A stretch of DNA of 64,000 bases from JADJXV01 sp046328995 (GTDB lineage Bacteria > Bacteroidota > Ignavibacteria > Kapaibacteriales > UBA961). This document shows, piece after piece, positions 18,550 through 27,816 of the stretch. A program made the translations under genes and the position numbers. The notes beneath the pieces are model-generated. The model saw only the letters and a program-made list of their open reading frames with translations, did not search any database and was not told where the DNA came from. Every line of letters begins with the position of its first letter. Within the stretch, counting starts at the first letter, position 1. The DNA lies in NCBI GenBank assembly GCA_046328995.1, contig JAXLVN010000007.1:62001-126000 (forward strand). Direction: 5' to 3'.

Positions 18550-19338
18550 ATGTATAATCGTTCCACTTGTCAAGGTATATTCTTCGCTCTCATCGCTCTG
18601 CTTATAGGCCTGCACAGCACTGCACTCCTTGCACAGCAATCTGCCAAAGACACGAGTAGAACTATCCTCCTCAAGCCAAAGCTCACCCCGATTCAAACAA
18701 TTACCGGCGATTCGCTTTCTGGCGATACACTCAATAACAACAAGCTTATTTCTTTGCCGGGCGGCAACGACTATCCCTTTACACCAGAACAAGATAGCGC
18801 ATATTACAGAGCGCTCCGGCTCCATATTCCGGCCGGCACACTCGCCCAGCAACATGCCCGGATGTTCTCAAGCGCATGGGCAGCAATTCAAGAGCAAGCC
18901 AAGCGCTCACCGTGGGAAATAGCCCGGCAAAACCTCGAAATTCCACCCGAATACTTCAAGCCAAGCAGTCAGGATATTGCAGCGTATAATTATAATATCG
19001 CACGCTCGCAGGACATTCCCGGTACACTGCCCAAGACAGCCGGCGCCGGACTTCAAGTACCATTGTCGTCAATATGGGCGTTCTTCGGACTTACCGAAGA
19101 TGTCTCGCCCGTCATTCGCTATGATGTCGAATATCCGATGAATGTTGAAGTGGTTATTTATAGCCCGCAGGCACGCGTAATCGCCGTGCTCCTGAAAATG
19201 TACCAACCGACCGGGAAATATCAAATTACATGGAATGGACGTGATGAAAAAGGACGCCGAATGCCCACCGGTGACTACGTAGCCGAAGTGCGTTTGGGCG
19301 AGGAACGCTTCGTGAGAAAACGGATTCAGATTCCGTAA
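18550..19338 (+). CDS. Secreted protein with FlgD/T9SS-like C-terminal Ig domain
   Basis: This 262-residue protein has a signal peptide (about 1-29, ending ALLAQ). The central part is rich in Gln, Ser and Thr with no recognised domain (QDSAYYRALRLHIP, SPWEIARQNLEIPPEYF). The last 75 residues form a FlgD-like beta-sandwich: VEYPMNVEVVIYSPQARVI, then WNGRDEKGRRMPTGDYVAEV and a basic end VRKRIQIP. This resembles T9SS-type sorting or filament-capping Ig domains. It is followed by a dispersed repeat copy and then the tldD-like gene. The function is unknown. Confidence 0.75.
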   Translation: MYNRSTCQGIFFALIALLIGLHSTALLAQQSAKDTSRTILLKPKLTPIQTITGDSLSGDTLNNNKLISLPGGNDYPFTPEQDSAYYRALRLHIPAGTLAQQHARMFSSAWAAIQEQAKRSPWEIARQNLEIPPEYFKPSSQDIAAYNYNIARSQDIPGTLPKTAGAGLQVPLSSIWAFFGLTEDVSPVIRYDVEYPMNVEVVIYSPQARVIAVLLKMYQPTGKYQITWNGRDEKGRRMPTGDYVAEVRLGEERFVRKRIQIP

Positions 19339-19340
19339 TT

Positions 19341-19440
19341 GGCTTCCCCTTCATTAAATTCCAACCAAACAGCCTGCGGTCACCCTTGCCGTCCAGTGAT
19401 TTGAAAGAGTTTAACGCAAAGGCGCAAAGGTCGCAAAGAA
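19341..19440. repeat. Dispersed intergenic repeat, family R1, copy A
   Basis: About 100 bp including CCCTTGCCGTCCAG and TTTAACGCAAAGGCGCAAAG. A second long copy lies at 22561-22655; partial copies are at 27413-27438 and 47416-47445. The right half is made of short GCGCAAAG-type units. All copies are intergenic. Confidence 0.75.
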
Positions 19441-19520
19441 TTGATTAACAATGGAATACGATTAGCATACACTGTAGCAAATTACATAAAAAACAAATCT
19501 CTCTTATTATCGATATCAGC

Positions 19521-21296
19521 ATGAAAATCAAACACATATCTCTCGTTTTTGCTTTGCTTCTCGGCACGCAGACTTCTCTCCGCGCGGGAACCGACGACAT
19601 TACCCGCGCTATGCGGGACGAACTCCAGCGTTCACTCTCTCAGCTCGCATTGCCGACGCTCCAACGTCCTTATTATATTGAATATACCCTCACAATGCGG
19701 GATGCGCAGAATATGAAGGCCTCCCTCGGTGGCGTGGTACACGAGCGCCATAGCCCGACTGCTACCCTTTCCGTCGGTATCAGAGTCGGGAAGCAGGAAT
19801 TTGACAATACAAATTATTTTGATGTAAGTCTTGGATTTTTCGGAAGTTCGGACGATGAAGAAGGATTCAAGAATCGCCGCGTTCCGCTCGAACTCGACTA
19901 CGCAGCCCTCCGCCGTGAAATCTGGCTCGCCAGTGATGCAGCGTATAAGCAGGCAGCCGAACTCTACGCCAAGAAAGAAGCATCCATCAAGAATCGTCTG
20001 CGCACCGATACCACGCCGGACTTCAAACTTCTCCCCCAGCAAACGCTCGCCGATACCGGCGCAATTCCAGGATTTGATGCCAATTACTTCCGTCAGCTTT
20101 GTAAGGATTTATCGTCTGTTTTTAAGGAATATAGTTCGATTGCCGCCTCGAGTGTCGGCGTAGAATTCACCCCGGAACGCGTCTATTATGTTAATAGCGA
20201 AGGTCGTGAATACCAAAAAACAGAATATTATGCCGGACTCGAAGTCGTGGCATCGACTCAAGCTAGTGATGGAATGCCCCTTGCCAATGTCTATTCATGT
20301 TACACCCAAAATCCTGCTAATTTCCCAAGTAAAGACTCGCTCATGAAAGCCGTCCAAGCAACGGCTGCAACGCTCAATCGTATGACCTTCGCCCCAACAC
20401 TTGCCGATGGCTATTCGGGTCCTGTGTTATTCGAAGACCAAGCAGCAGCTGAAGTTATGGCGCAGGTATTTACGCCGAATCTCGTCGCTCAGCGTGCGCC
20501 GCTGACCGAACGTGGTATGCAGGAGTCAGACCGCTACAGCGCATTCCAGAATAAAATCGGCGGACGCGTGCTGCCGGAATTTTTGTCGATTGTCGCTACT
20601 CCCGATAAGCCGATGTTCAATACCACTTCCCTTATCGGCAGCTATGCTATCGACGACGACGGTATCCCGGCGCAACAAGTCAATCTCGTCGAAAACGGTT
20701 ATTTAAAAACCCTGCTCACCTCACGAATTCCCACCAAAAAACTCAAACAATCCAACGGACATCAACGCGGCGGCGCTGCAATGCTTAGCACACTTGAGCT
20801 CCGTGCCAAGCCGGAGAAAAAAGCCGACAAACAGTTAGATGCTAATGCCTTACGCCAAAAAATGATGAAAATCTGCAAGGATCGTGACCTCCCATTCGGC
20901 TTGATCGTTCGAAAAGTGCTCAATCAGAATATCCTCTTCACCGCACTCTATGAGCAAACCGCCGGCGAATATCCATTCGCGCAAGGCGATACCAAGCTTT
21001 CGCTTCTCGAAGTCTATAAAGTCTATCCCAATGGCAAAGAAGAACTCATCCGCGGCAGTGAAGGCGCCGGCTTTACGGTGCAGGCATTTAAGGATATTAT
21101 CGCTGTTGGCAAGAAGCAATCGGCATATAACTACCTCGCTCCGGCAATCGCTTCGCCGTTCGTGACCGGTGGCGCTCAGTATATCGGTTCGTCGATTATC
21201 GTGCCCGATATTTTATTCGAAGATGTAGAAATTCGCCCACTCGAAGGCGATTTTCCGAAGCCGCCGTTTCTTGCGTCTCCGCTTGGGAAAAAGTAG
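19521..21296 (+). CDS. Secreted TldD/PmbA-family protein
   Basis: This 591-residue protein has a signal peptide (1-22) followed by the two-domain TldD/PmbA fold. The C-terminal half carries family-typical segments such as GYSGPVLFEDQAAAEVMAQVF, PLTERGMQ, IDDDGIPAQQVNLVENGYLKTLLTSR and GAAMLSTLELRA. TldD itself is a metallopeptidase with a HExxxH zinc site; here the equivalent stretch reads EDQAAAEVMAQ and has no His pair, so this copy is probably PmbA-like or non-catalytic. The family helps process modified peptides in bacteria; a secreted version is less well understood. The queA start follows after six bases, indicating one operon. Confidence 0.85.
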   Translation: MKIKHISLVFALLLGTQTSLRAGTDDITRAMRDELQRSLSQLALPTLQRPYYIEYTLTMRDAQNMKASLGGVVHERHSPTATLSVGIRVGKQEFDNTNYFDVSLGFFGSSDDEEGFKNRRVPLELDYAALRREIWLASDAAYKQAAELYAKKEASIKNRLRTDTTPDFKLLPQQTLADTGAIPGFDANYFRQLCKDLSSVFKEYSSIAASSVGVEFTPERVYYVNSEGREYQKTEYYAGLEVVASTQASDGMPLANVYSCYTQNPANFPSKDSLMKAVQATAATLNRMTFAPTLADGYSGPVLFEDQAAAEVMAQVFTPNLVAQRAPLTERGMQESDRYSAFQNKIGGRVLPEFLSIVATPDKPMFNTTSLIGSYAIDDDGIPAQQVNLVENGYLKTLLTSRIPTKKLKQSNGHQRGGAAMLSTLELRAKPEKKADKQLDANALRQKMMKICKDRDLPFGLIVRKVLNQNILFTALYEQTAGEYPFAQGDTKLSLLEVYKVYPNGKEELIRGSEGAGFTVQAFKDIIAVGKKQSAYNYLAPAIASPFVTGGAQYIGSSIIVPDILFEDVEIRPLEGDFPKPPFLASPLGKK

Positions 21297-21302
21297 GAAG
21301 CC

Positions 21303-22553
21303 ATGACCTCCCATATCCCTCACATCAACCTTGCGGAATTTGTCTATCATCTTCCGAATGAACGAATTGCATTCGAACCGCTCGCCGAGCGTTCGGCGAG
21401 TAAACTCCTCGTTGCCGATGCCGCAACGGGCGCAATTACCCATTCAACCTTTGAGCATATCCCCGCATTTCTGCCGGAGAATTCTCTGCTCGTCGTCAAT
21501 TCTACCCGCGTGATAGCAGCTCGTATTCCCATGCACAAGTCCTCCGGCGGCGCGGTCGAGGTCTTTGTGCTTTCTCCGGCTGATGCCACGCCTCCGCCCG
21601 TCGCGCTCAACGCCACGTCACCCGTTCAGTGGAAATGCCTGCTGCGCGGGAAAAACCTCCGCGAAGGCACGATTCTCACAGCCGAACATGACAATATACA
21701 GCTCTCAGCGACCATTATCCTGCGTTCGGATGACACAACAATTGTGGAATTTACCTGGCACACCGGCTCCGAATTTGCCCATATTCTCGACCACTTCGGG
21801 CATATTCCCCTACCGCCGTATATCAAGCGCGATGACACTCCCGCCGATGCCGTTCGCTATCAGACCGTCTATGCCGACACGAGCGGTTCGGTCGCGGCGC
21901 CCACTGCCGGACTCCACTTTACCCCCGAAGTATTTTCAGCATTATCCGCTAAAAACATCCGTAGAGTATCAGTCAATCTCACCGTCGGACTCGGCACCTT
22001 CAAGCCGATTGACACTGAAAGCATTGATAATTTTAGGATGCACGGCGAACAAATTGCCGTCCAACGTTCTGAAATTCAAGCAGTTATCTCATGGTTGGAG
22101 CAAGAGTCGCGAGGACGATTTATCTGCGTCGGCACGACGTCGGTACGCACGATGGAGTCGCTCTATTGGTTCGGCGTGCGGCTGATATGTAAAGATAATT
22201 CAGCCCGCGAGCACCCTCAATTCGCGCTCGGACAATGGGATGCCTATCGTCTATCTGAGACAGCAAGCACCATTTCAGCAGCAGAATCATTGCGGGCAAT
22301 TCTTGAATGGATGGATATTCACACCATCACCGAACTCGTTGGTACGACTGAAATTATCATCGTTCCCGGCTACCAATTCCGTCTCTGCACGGCTCTCATT
22401 ACCAATTTCCATCAGCCGCACAGCACCCTGATTTTGCTCGTCGCAGCATTTGCGGGAACACGTTTTCAGCGCGCGATTTACGATTCAGCCCTTGCAAACG
22501 ATTACCGTTTCCTTAGTTATGGCGACAGCTCGCTCCTACTCGGGGCTCATTAA
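21303..22553 (+). CDS. queA: tRNA preQ1(34) S-adenosylmethionine ribosyltransferase-isomerase QueA
   Basis: QueA transfers and isomerises the ribosyl part of SAM onto preQ1 in the tRNA wobble position, giving epoxyqueuosine. The 416-residue protein shows the family signatures: YHLPNERIAFEPLAERSASKLL, LLVVNSTRVIAARI, GGAVEVFVL, LPPYIKRDDTPADAVRYQTVYA, GSVAAPTAGLHFT, VNLTVGLGTFKPI and a TTSVRTME segment. It is longer than the about 345 residues of E. coli QueA; Bacteroidota forms commonly have this length. It is six bases downstream of the tldD-like gene, in the same operon. Other queuosine genes are not in the window. Confidence 0.95.
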   Translation: MTSHIPHINLAEFVYHLPNERIAFEPLAERSASKLLVADAATGAITHSTFEHIPAFLPENSLLVVNSTRVIAARIPMHKSSGGAVEVFVLSPADATPPPVALNATSPVQWKCLLRGKNLREGTILTAEHDNIQLSATIILRSDDTTIVEFTWHTGSEFAHILDHFGHIPLPPYIKRDDTPADAVRYQTVYADTSGSVAAPTAGLHFTPEVFSALSAKNIRRVSVNLTVGLGTFKPIDTESIDNFRMHGEQIAVQRSEIQAVISWLEQESRGRFICVGTTSVRTMESLYWFGVRLICKDNSAREHPQFALGQWDAYRLSETASTISAAESLRAILEWMDIHTITELVGTTEIIIVPGYQFRLCTALITNFHQPHSTLILLVAAFAGTRFQRAIYDSALANDYRFLSYGDSSLLLGAH

Positions 22554-22560
22554 TATTTTG

Positions 22561-22655
22561 GGTTCCCCTTCTGCACATTCCACACCTCGCCTGCGGGCAC
22601 CCTTGCCGTCCAGGCGTTTTTAAGAATTTAACGCAAGAGGCGCAAAGGGCGCAAT
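22561..22655. repeat. Dispersed intergenic repeat, family R1, copy B
   Basis: Shares with the 19341 copy the blocks CCCTTGCCGTCCAG and TTTAACGCAAGAGGCGCAAAG and the leading GGTTCCCCTTC. It directly follows the queA stop. Confidence 0.75.
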
Positions 22656-22722
22656 AGGGCGCTATTGAATATTTGCATGTTTCAGGACCACCGCTTTCCA
22701 CGGTCGCATTTTTTCTGTAAGT

Positions 22723-23409
22723 TTGCCGGATAATTCCTTATTTCCTGACATTTTTGGGTACCTCAGCGTGGAATCCATCGGACTCTTTCCTCTCGGCGTG
22801 GTGCTTTTCCCGTCTGCGTCGCTGCCGCTTCATATTTTCGAGCCGCGCTACCGCAATCTGCTCAATACCGCTATCGAGAAGCAAACAAGCTTCGGTATTA
22901 ATCTTGTCGAATCGTCTAAGTTGTTTGAAATCGGGTGTTCAGCACGGGTACGAGAAGTCGTACAGCGCTATCCTGACGGTAGATTCGACGTGATTGTCAC
23001 CGGTGAAAAACGCTATCATCTCCAGAATTTCACCGAAGGGAATGCGAATTACTTTGTAGGTTCGGTCGAGTATTTTGAGGATGTGGATGAAGTGATGGAC
23101 AGCGAGGCATTATGGAGTTGCATCGAGAAGTATAATCGGGTTGTCGAAATTGTCTTTCCCGACCGCAGCAATACCTTCGCAGGGGCGCAGGCGATGACGA
23201 TGAAACAGCCGTCTTTCTACGTCGCCCAAAAGTCAGGACTCTCCCTCCGCCAAAAGCAAGACCTCCTCGAAATGCGTTCGGAAAACGCCAGACTCCTCTT
23301 TCTTAACAATCACTTAGATGATATTCTTCCCAAAATGGAACAGCAGGAAAAGATCCGTTCTGTGATTTCCGGTGATGGGTATATGCCGCCGAAGCCGGGG
23401 AAGTGGTAG
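22723..23409 (+). CDS. LON substrate-binding (LonN) domain protein
   Basis: This 228-residue protein has the PUA-like Lon N-terminal domain: IGLFPLGVVLFPSASLPLHIFEPRYRNLL, then FGINLVE, GCSARVREVVQRYPDGRFDVIVTGEKRY. The helical remainder (QKSGLSLRQKQDLLEMRSENARLLFL) matches stand-alone LonN proteins of about 200-230 residues. There is no ATPase or protease domain. Such proteins are thought to bind substrates or modulate proteolysis, but their role is undefined. The start shown is TTG at 22723; the first ATG in frame would cut into the domain, so TTG is the best choice. GTG at 22797 is too late. Confidence 0.85.
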   Translation: MPDNSLFPDIFGYLSVESIGLFPLGVVLFPSASLPLHIFEPRYRNLLNTAIEKQTSFGINLVESSKLFEIGCSARVREVVQRYPDGRFDVIVTGEKRYHLQNFTEGNANYFVGSVEYFEDVDEVMDSEALWSCIEKYNRVVEIVFPDRSNTFAGAQAMTMKQPSFYVAQKSGLSLRQKQDLLEMRSENARLLFLNNHLDDILPKMEQQEKIRSVISGDGYMPPKPGKW

Positions 23410-23490
23410 GGAGCGAGTGCAGTAAATCAACACGAGTCCATTGGAGTAAAAAACCCGACCTTATTTTACATAAATTATCTATGAAATACG

Positions 23491-23552
23491 TAGGGGCGAA
23501 TTGCATTCGCCCCTGTCCTGCACGACTAGGGCGAATGCGATTCGCCCCTACA
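23491..23552. repeat. Dispersed palindromic repeat, family R2, copy A
   Basis: TAGGGGCGAATTGCATTCG begins a near-perfect palindrome. It is followed by a related unit containing TGCACGACTAGGGCGAATGC and ATTCGCCCCTAC. The second unit recurs twice at 45541-45659. It lies between two convergent genes and could also fold as a bidirectional terminator. Confidence 0.75.
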
Positions 23553-23586
23553 ATTCGCCAATATTTCCGCGACACATTTCATCACC

Positions 23587-26500
23587 TCACCCAATTTCCT
23601 TCATACGCTCAATTCGTGTAAGAATAGTTTCTCCAAAATCTTGCGCCTGTTTTCGGGTTGCGGTGAGAGTGCGCGTCCATTCTTCTTCGCTCGCTGCCGG
23701 ATGCGCGAGACGCGAGAAGAGCAGGCGGGCTGTGAAATGCTCCTGCTGCGGAAATAATTGCGCAGCAAAGTAGATATAACACTCGAGTTGCAGGCGATAA
23801 TGCTCAAAAAGAACATCGATGCCCTTTTCGGGTGTGATTTTATTCGTCTTCCAATCCCAGATTTCCCAATCTCCGCTTGTGTTCTGCACGAGCACGTCGA
23901 GCACGCCGGTGAGGAAGTCCACGCCAATCGGCAGTAACAGCTCATATTCCTGCTTGGAATTGATCAGATTCCCGGCGAATTTCTTCACGAGTTCGGTCGA
24001 GGCGATATTTGTGCACTGCATACGCACGGCGCGCGTAATTTCTTCATTTGTATGGCGTTCGGCTGTGGCGAGAATTTCTGCGATGACGTCGTCAAGCGCC
24101 GATTCCACCACTTCCCCATCCGCTGTGAGCCATGCGCCAAGCCGGCTGAGCACTTCATGGACGTAGGTGCCGAGAAGCGTGCCGGTGATGCTGTCATTCC
24201 GCGAACCGTCAGCGGGCGGAACGAGCGTCGGCGTTTTTTCGCTCGCAAGTCCGAGGCGGTAGAGCAGCGTGAAATCCTTGGGATTATCCTCAAATACCAT
24301 CATCTGCGACGCCGAAAAATACTCGTCTTCGATTGTAGTGCGCAGCGGCTGTACAAGGAGCGTGGGCGTACGTTTGGGCGGCTCAGCGCGCTCGGCAAGC
24401 GTTGCCTGCTCGACACTTACGAGCGTTTGGATGTGGAGTTCGCAATCTTGCTCGCTCTGCACTTTCACGCCCGTTTCATCCGCTCGAAGCACCGGCAACC
24501 GCACAGTGATACGCTCGGAGGAATTAAACGGAATTTCCGTGAGTTCGCGGTCAATTCCTTTAAAAATCAACTCCAGTAACCCCGTAATTTTACTAATACC
24601 AAGGTCTTTTTTCTGCTTCACGGTGCCGCTGATGACAATATGATCTTTCGCGCGGGTAAGTGCCACATACAGCAGGCGCTTAAGTTCTGCCGTCTCGGCG
24701 GTTCTTCTCTGATGTCGCGCCATAGAATGCAAGGGCGATGCAGCGCCTGCCGTATCGTGCTCATCCTCCGGGATTGGGAACGTAATGCCATACGGCGACA
24801 CGAGCATAGGGTCGATTCTGCTGTTGCTGCTGTTGGTCTGATAGAGCGCGACAATCGGGAATTCGAGTCCTTTCGAACCGTGAATCGTCATCAGATTGAC
24901 GGCGTCGGTGCCCGTCTCGACGACCGCTTCGCCTTCGTCCGAATCACTTTTGGCGAGTTCGGTGAGCTCCTCGACAAAATCATAGAGATTCCGAAAACCT
25001 TTTTGCTCGTAAGCACGTGCATAATCAATGAGTTTTTCGATATTCGCCTCCATCTGTGCGGCGCGCTCATAGTCGAGAATCATCCCCCGCCACCCGCTCC
25101 GCTCAAGCAGCAGGCGCAGGAGCATGGGAATCGGCATGCGCGGCGCGAGCGGGAGTAATTCATCGAGTACATCATGGGACCGGCGCAGGGCAAAGGATAG
25201 CGGATTCTCGGGTGTGGAATTAGTATATAATTTCTTCATTTTATCCCACAGCGTCGCTCCCTGCGTGGTGCTCATTGCGTATAAGTCACTGTCGTTACAG
25301 GCGAAAAATGGTGAACGTAGGACGGCTGCGAGGGCAAGATCATTCTCCGTATTATGCAGAAAACTCAGGTACGAACGCATGTCGCTCACTTCCTGGGTTG
25401 AGAAAAATCCACGTCCTCCATGCAGTACAAACGGTATTCCAAGCCGGCGCAGGGCAGTGCCAAGCGCGTCGAATTTACTCCGCGAGCGAGCGAGCACTGC
25501 TATATCTCCAAAACGAGCAGGACGCGCCTCGGGCTGCTGATTGTTCGACTCATAGACCATGAGCGGATTATCGGGCGAGGTCATCGCCGCAATATGCCGC
25601 GCAAGGAGTTCTGCCTCGCCTTGCTCATCTTCTTCGAATTCAGCGGGCTCGTCTTCTGCGTCCTCAATCGCTGTATCTGCATATCGTTTCAGGGCTAAGA
25701 GCATCGTCACCGAACCGGCCGCGGGGACAAGTTCATCGGCTTGGCGGGCGCACACCATGGGTTCGTACTGCACATCAAAGCCATCGGTCTCTGTAGGCAT
25801 TATCCGTCCGCAGACGAGATTCACAAAACCCGCAACGGCAGGCAGCAGGCGAAACGTAGCCGAAAGCCGGATATCGCCGACCGTTTCATGAGAATTGGCG
25901 GTAATGTTTCCGTTCGGCGTGGCAATTTCACCGGAAATTTTCCCGGCGTCAGCGTCACGCCAATTGGCAGATTGGATATCAAGTTGCGCTTGCTCAAAGA
26001 CGCGAACATCTGCCCCGCGAAAACCGTAAATACTTTGTTTTGCGTCACCTACGATAAATAAATTCGTCGACTCCCCGCTGCCGCCGGGCTGCTGCTCACT
26101 CACCGCAGAAACAAGCGCCTTAGCGATATCATACTGCAACTGATTCGTATCCTGAAATTCATCAATCATCAGATAGCGAATCTTCCGGCGGAGCTTTTCG
26201 CGCACCGATTCGTTCGTAAGCAACACGCGCGCTTTGAGCTGTAAATCGTCAAAATCCATCGCACCGAGGTCATTTTTTTCACGGTCAATTTCCTCCATCG
26301 CTTCCCGGGCTATCGCATAGAGCATGCGGGCGAGCCGGAGCATGTGTTCGTCCAGACTAAACCTCAGTAGCGAATCAATTCCTTTTTTATCAATCAGTTC
26401 CGCAGACGACTCGAATTCCCGAATACATTCCTCCACACTTCCGGGATCGATAATTTTCCGTATTTCGCTGCGTAATTGTCCGGTCGTTGTGAAGAAAATT

Positions 26501-27321
26501 GTTTTCATCTCACTCACTGCTTGCACAAGTAGCCCCATCTCTTCCACGGGCAGCATCCTCGCGGTCTGCCGTCCAAGTTCGCCGAGTTGCACAAATGCCG
26601 CCTCGACCTCATCGGCTTTCTTAGGCTTGAGCGCTGAGCGGTCGATCGAACGTATAAGCTGATTCAGCGCGCTGATAGCAGATTGCACCGCTGGCATATA
26701 GAGCGCGCGGGTTGCCTCGTCCCTAAAGGCAAGTATTGCGGTATCATCTTGAGAATACAGGGCTTCGAGCGCCATCATATTCTCGGAATTGCGAAGCAAA
26801 AGCTGCAGATATTCGAGTACATTCTTGCGTCCAATCGTCCGAAAAAGGGTGCGCGTTTCTTCGCTTCTCGGATGCTCGGGCGCGAGCCAATCCTCCAACA
26901 CGCTCGTCGCGGCACGGGTTCGCAGGCGAATGCCTTCGCTCGTCGTGAGCTCGGTAAAGTTCGGCGCCACACCGGCTTCAATCGGGAAATCCCGCAGCAA
27001 TTGACTGCAAAAACTATGAATCGTCGATATTTTGGCGCTAGTCAGGCGTTCGCGGATGGTGCGGAGTTTGCTCATTTCCTTGGGTTCCGTGGCGCGGGCG
27101 AGGCGGTTTTCAATTTCTTTTGCCACGCGGGCGGTCATTTCGGCGGCAGCTTTGCGGGTGAAGGTAATTGCCACAATTTTTCGGCTATCGACACCGCTGA
27201 GCAGTAAGTGAGCGTAGCGTTGCACGAGAACGGAAGTCTTGCCGGATCCGGCACTTGCCGTTACAGCGAGGTGGCGGTCAAAGCTTTGCGCCAGCAATTG
27301 TTCGCGGGTGAATTGAGCCAT
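23587..27321 (-). CDS. AddA/RecB-like UvrD helicase-nuclease
   Basis: This protein of about 1,244 residues has an SF1A helicase core with Walker A ASAGSGKT (22-29, K28), IVAITFTRKAAAEMTARV, the DEFQDTNQLQYD box, GDAKQSIYGFRGADV, and late motifs MTIHGSKGLEFPIVALYQ and RLLYVALTRAKDHIVISG. The C-terminus has a RecB-type PD-(D/E)xK nuclease signature, GVLDVLVQN then WEIWDWKTNKI. This is the AddA architecture, used to process double-strand breaks for recombination. AddA normally pairs with AddB, but no AddB gene is visible here. I chose the ATG at 27321, five codons inside the longest frame, because the family starts close to it. Confidence 0.9.
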   Translation of the reverse strand: MAQFTREQLLAQSFDRHLAVTASAGSGKTSVLVQRYAHLLLSGVDSRKIVAITFTRKAAAEMTARVAKEIENRLARATEPKEMSKLRTIRERLTSAKISTIHSFCSQLLRDFPIEAGVAPNFTELTTSEGIRLRTRAATSVLEDWLAPEHPRSEETRTLFRTIGRKNVLEYLQLLLRNSENMMALEALYSQDDTAILAFRDEATRALYMPAVQSAISALNQLIRSIDRSALKPKKADEVEAAFVQLGELGRQTARMLPVEEMGLLVQAVSEMKTIFFTTTGQLRSEIRKIIDPGSVEECIREFESSAELIDKKGIDSLLRFSLDEHMLRLARMLYAIAREAMEEIDREKNDLGAMDFDDLQLKARVLLTNESVREKLRRKIRYLMIDEFQDTNQLQYDIAKALVSAVSEQQPGGSGESTNLFIVGDAKQSIYGFRGADVRVFEQAQLDIQSANWRDADAGKISGEIATPNGNITANSHETVGDIRLSATFRLLPAVAGFVNLVCGRIMPTETDGFDVQYEPMVCARQADELVPAAGSVTMLLALKRYADTAIEDAEDEPAEFEEDEQGEAELLARHIAAMTSPDNPLMVYESNNQQPEARPARFGDIAVLARSRSKFDALGTALRRLGIPFVLHGGRGFFSTQEVSDMRSYLSFLHNTENDLALAAVLRSPFFACNDSDLYAMSTTQGATLWDKMKKLYTNSTPENPLSFALRRSHDVLDELLPLAPRMPIPMLLRLLLERSGWRGMILDYERAAQMEANIEKLIDYARAYEQKGFRNLYDFVEELTELAKSDSDEGEAVVETGTDAVNLMTIHGSKGLEFPIVALYQTNSSNSRIDPMLVSPYGITFPIPEDEHDTAGAASPLHSMARHQRRTAETAELKRLLYVALTRAKDHIVISGTVKQKKDLGISKITGLLELIFKGIDRELTEIPFNSSERITVRLPVLRADETGVKVQSEQDCELHIQTLVSVEQATLAERAEPPKRTPTLLVQPLRTTIEDEYFSASQMMVFEDNPKDFTLLYRLGLASEKTPTLVPPADGSRNDSITGTLLGTYVHEVLSRLGAWLTADGEVVESALDDVIAEILATAERHTNEEITRAVRMQCTNIASTELVKKFAGNLINSKQEYELLLPIGVDFLTGVLDVLVQNTSGDWEIWDWKTNKITPEKGIDVLFEHYRLQLECYIYFAAQLFPQQEHFTARLLFSRLAHPAASEEEWTRTLTATRKQAQDFGETILTRIERMKEIG

Positions 27322-27816
27322 GGAAGTATCATACAATCAAACAACAGAGGATTATGTTTCAAAGATAAAGAAAATTTGGTTCTTGGGTGGTGTGAACTCT
27401 GGGGTGGTTTTTTTTAACGCAAGAGGCGCAAAGGGTGGTAGGTTAGGAACCAATATGATTGTAAATACTATCATTGTACAAAGATACTATCATTGCAATC
27501 GATTGTTGACCGAATTTCAATTTAACCAAGTTCATCCTAATTTTTCAAACGAATAATGGCTATTATTCAACAATTTAGCAAACGATAATTAATTTGATAG
27601 AGAATTCCGATGCTGTGTTATAATTTTGCAAGAAATTTCACAGTAGTAATGTAGTTCTTGTTACGTAACCGCTTAACAATTAAAACCATTCTATATTCTC
27701 TAGTGTCACAATTCACAACATTAGGAAAATAGAATTAGGCGTCAATCATAAGCATACCTATACCATGTGATGAGAGCTAAAGAATAGTAGCACCCTTTAC
27801 CACCTATAATTAAACC
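27322..27816. other. Intergenic region with partial R1 repeat
   Basis: About 495 bp between divergent genes. A 26-bp fragment of repeat family R1 (TTTAACGCAAGAGGCGCAAAG) lies at 27413-27438. From about 27450 base composition turns AT-rich and stays so through the next two genes. A short inverted element, ATACTATCATTG, recurs at 27464-27500. No gene is supported. Confidence 0.5.
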
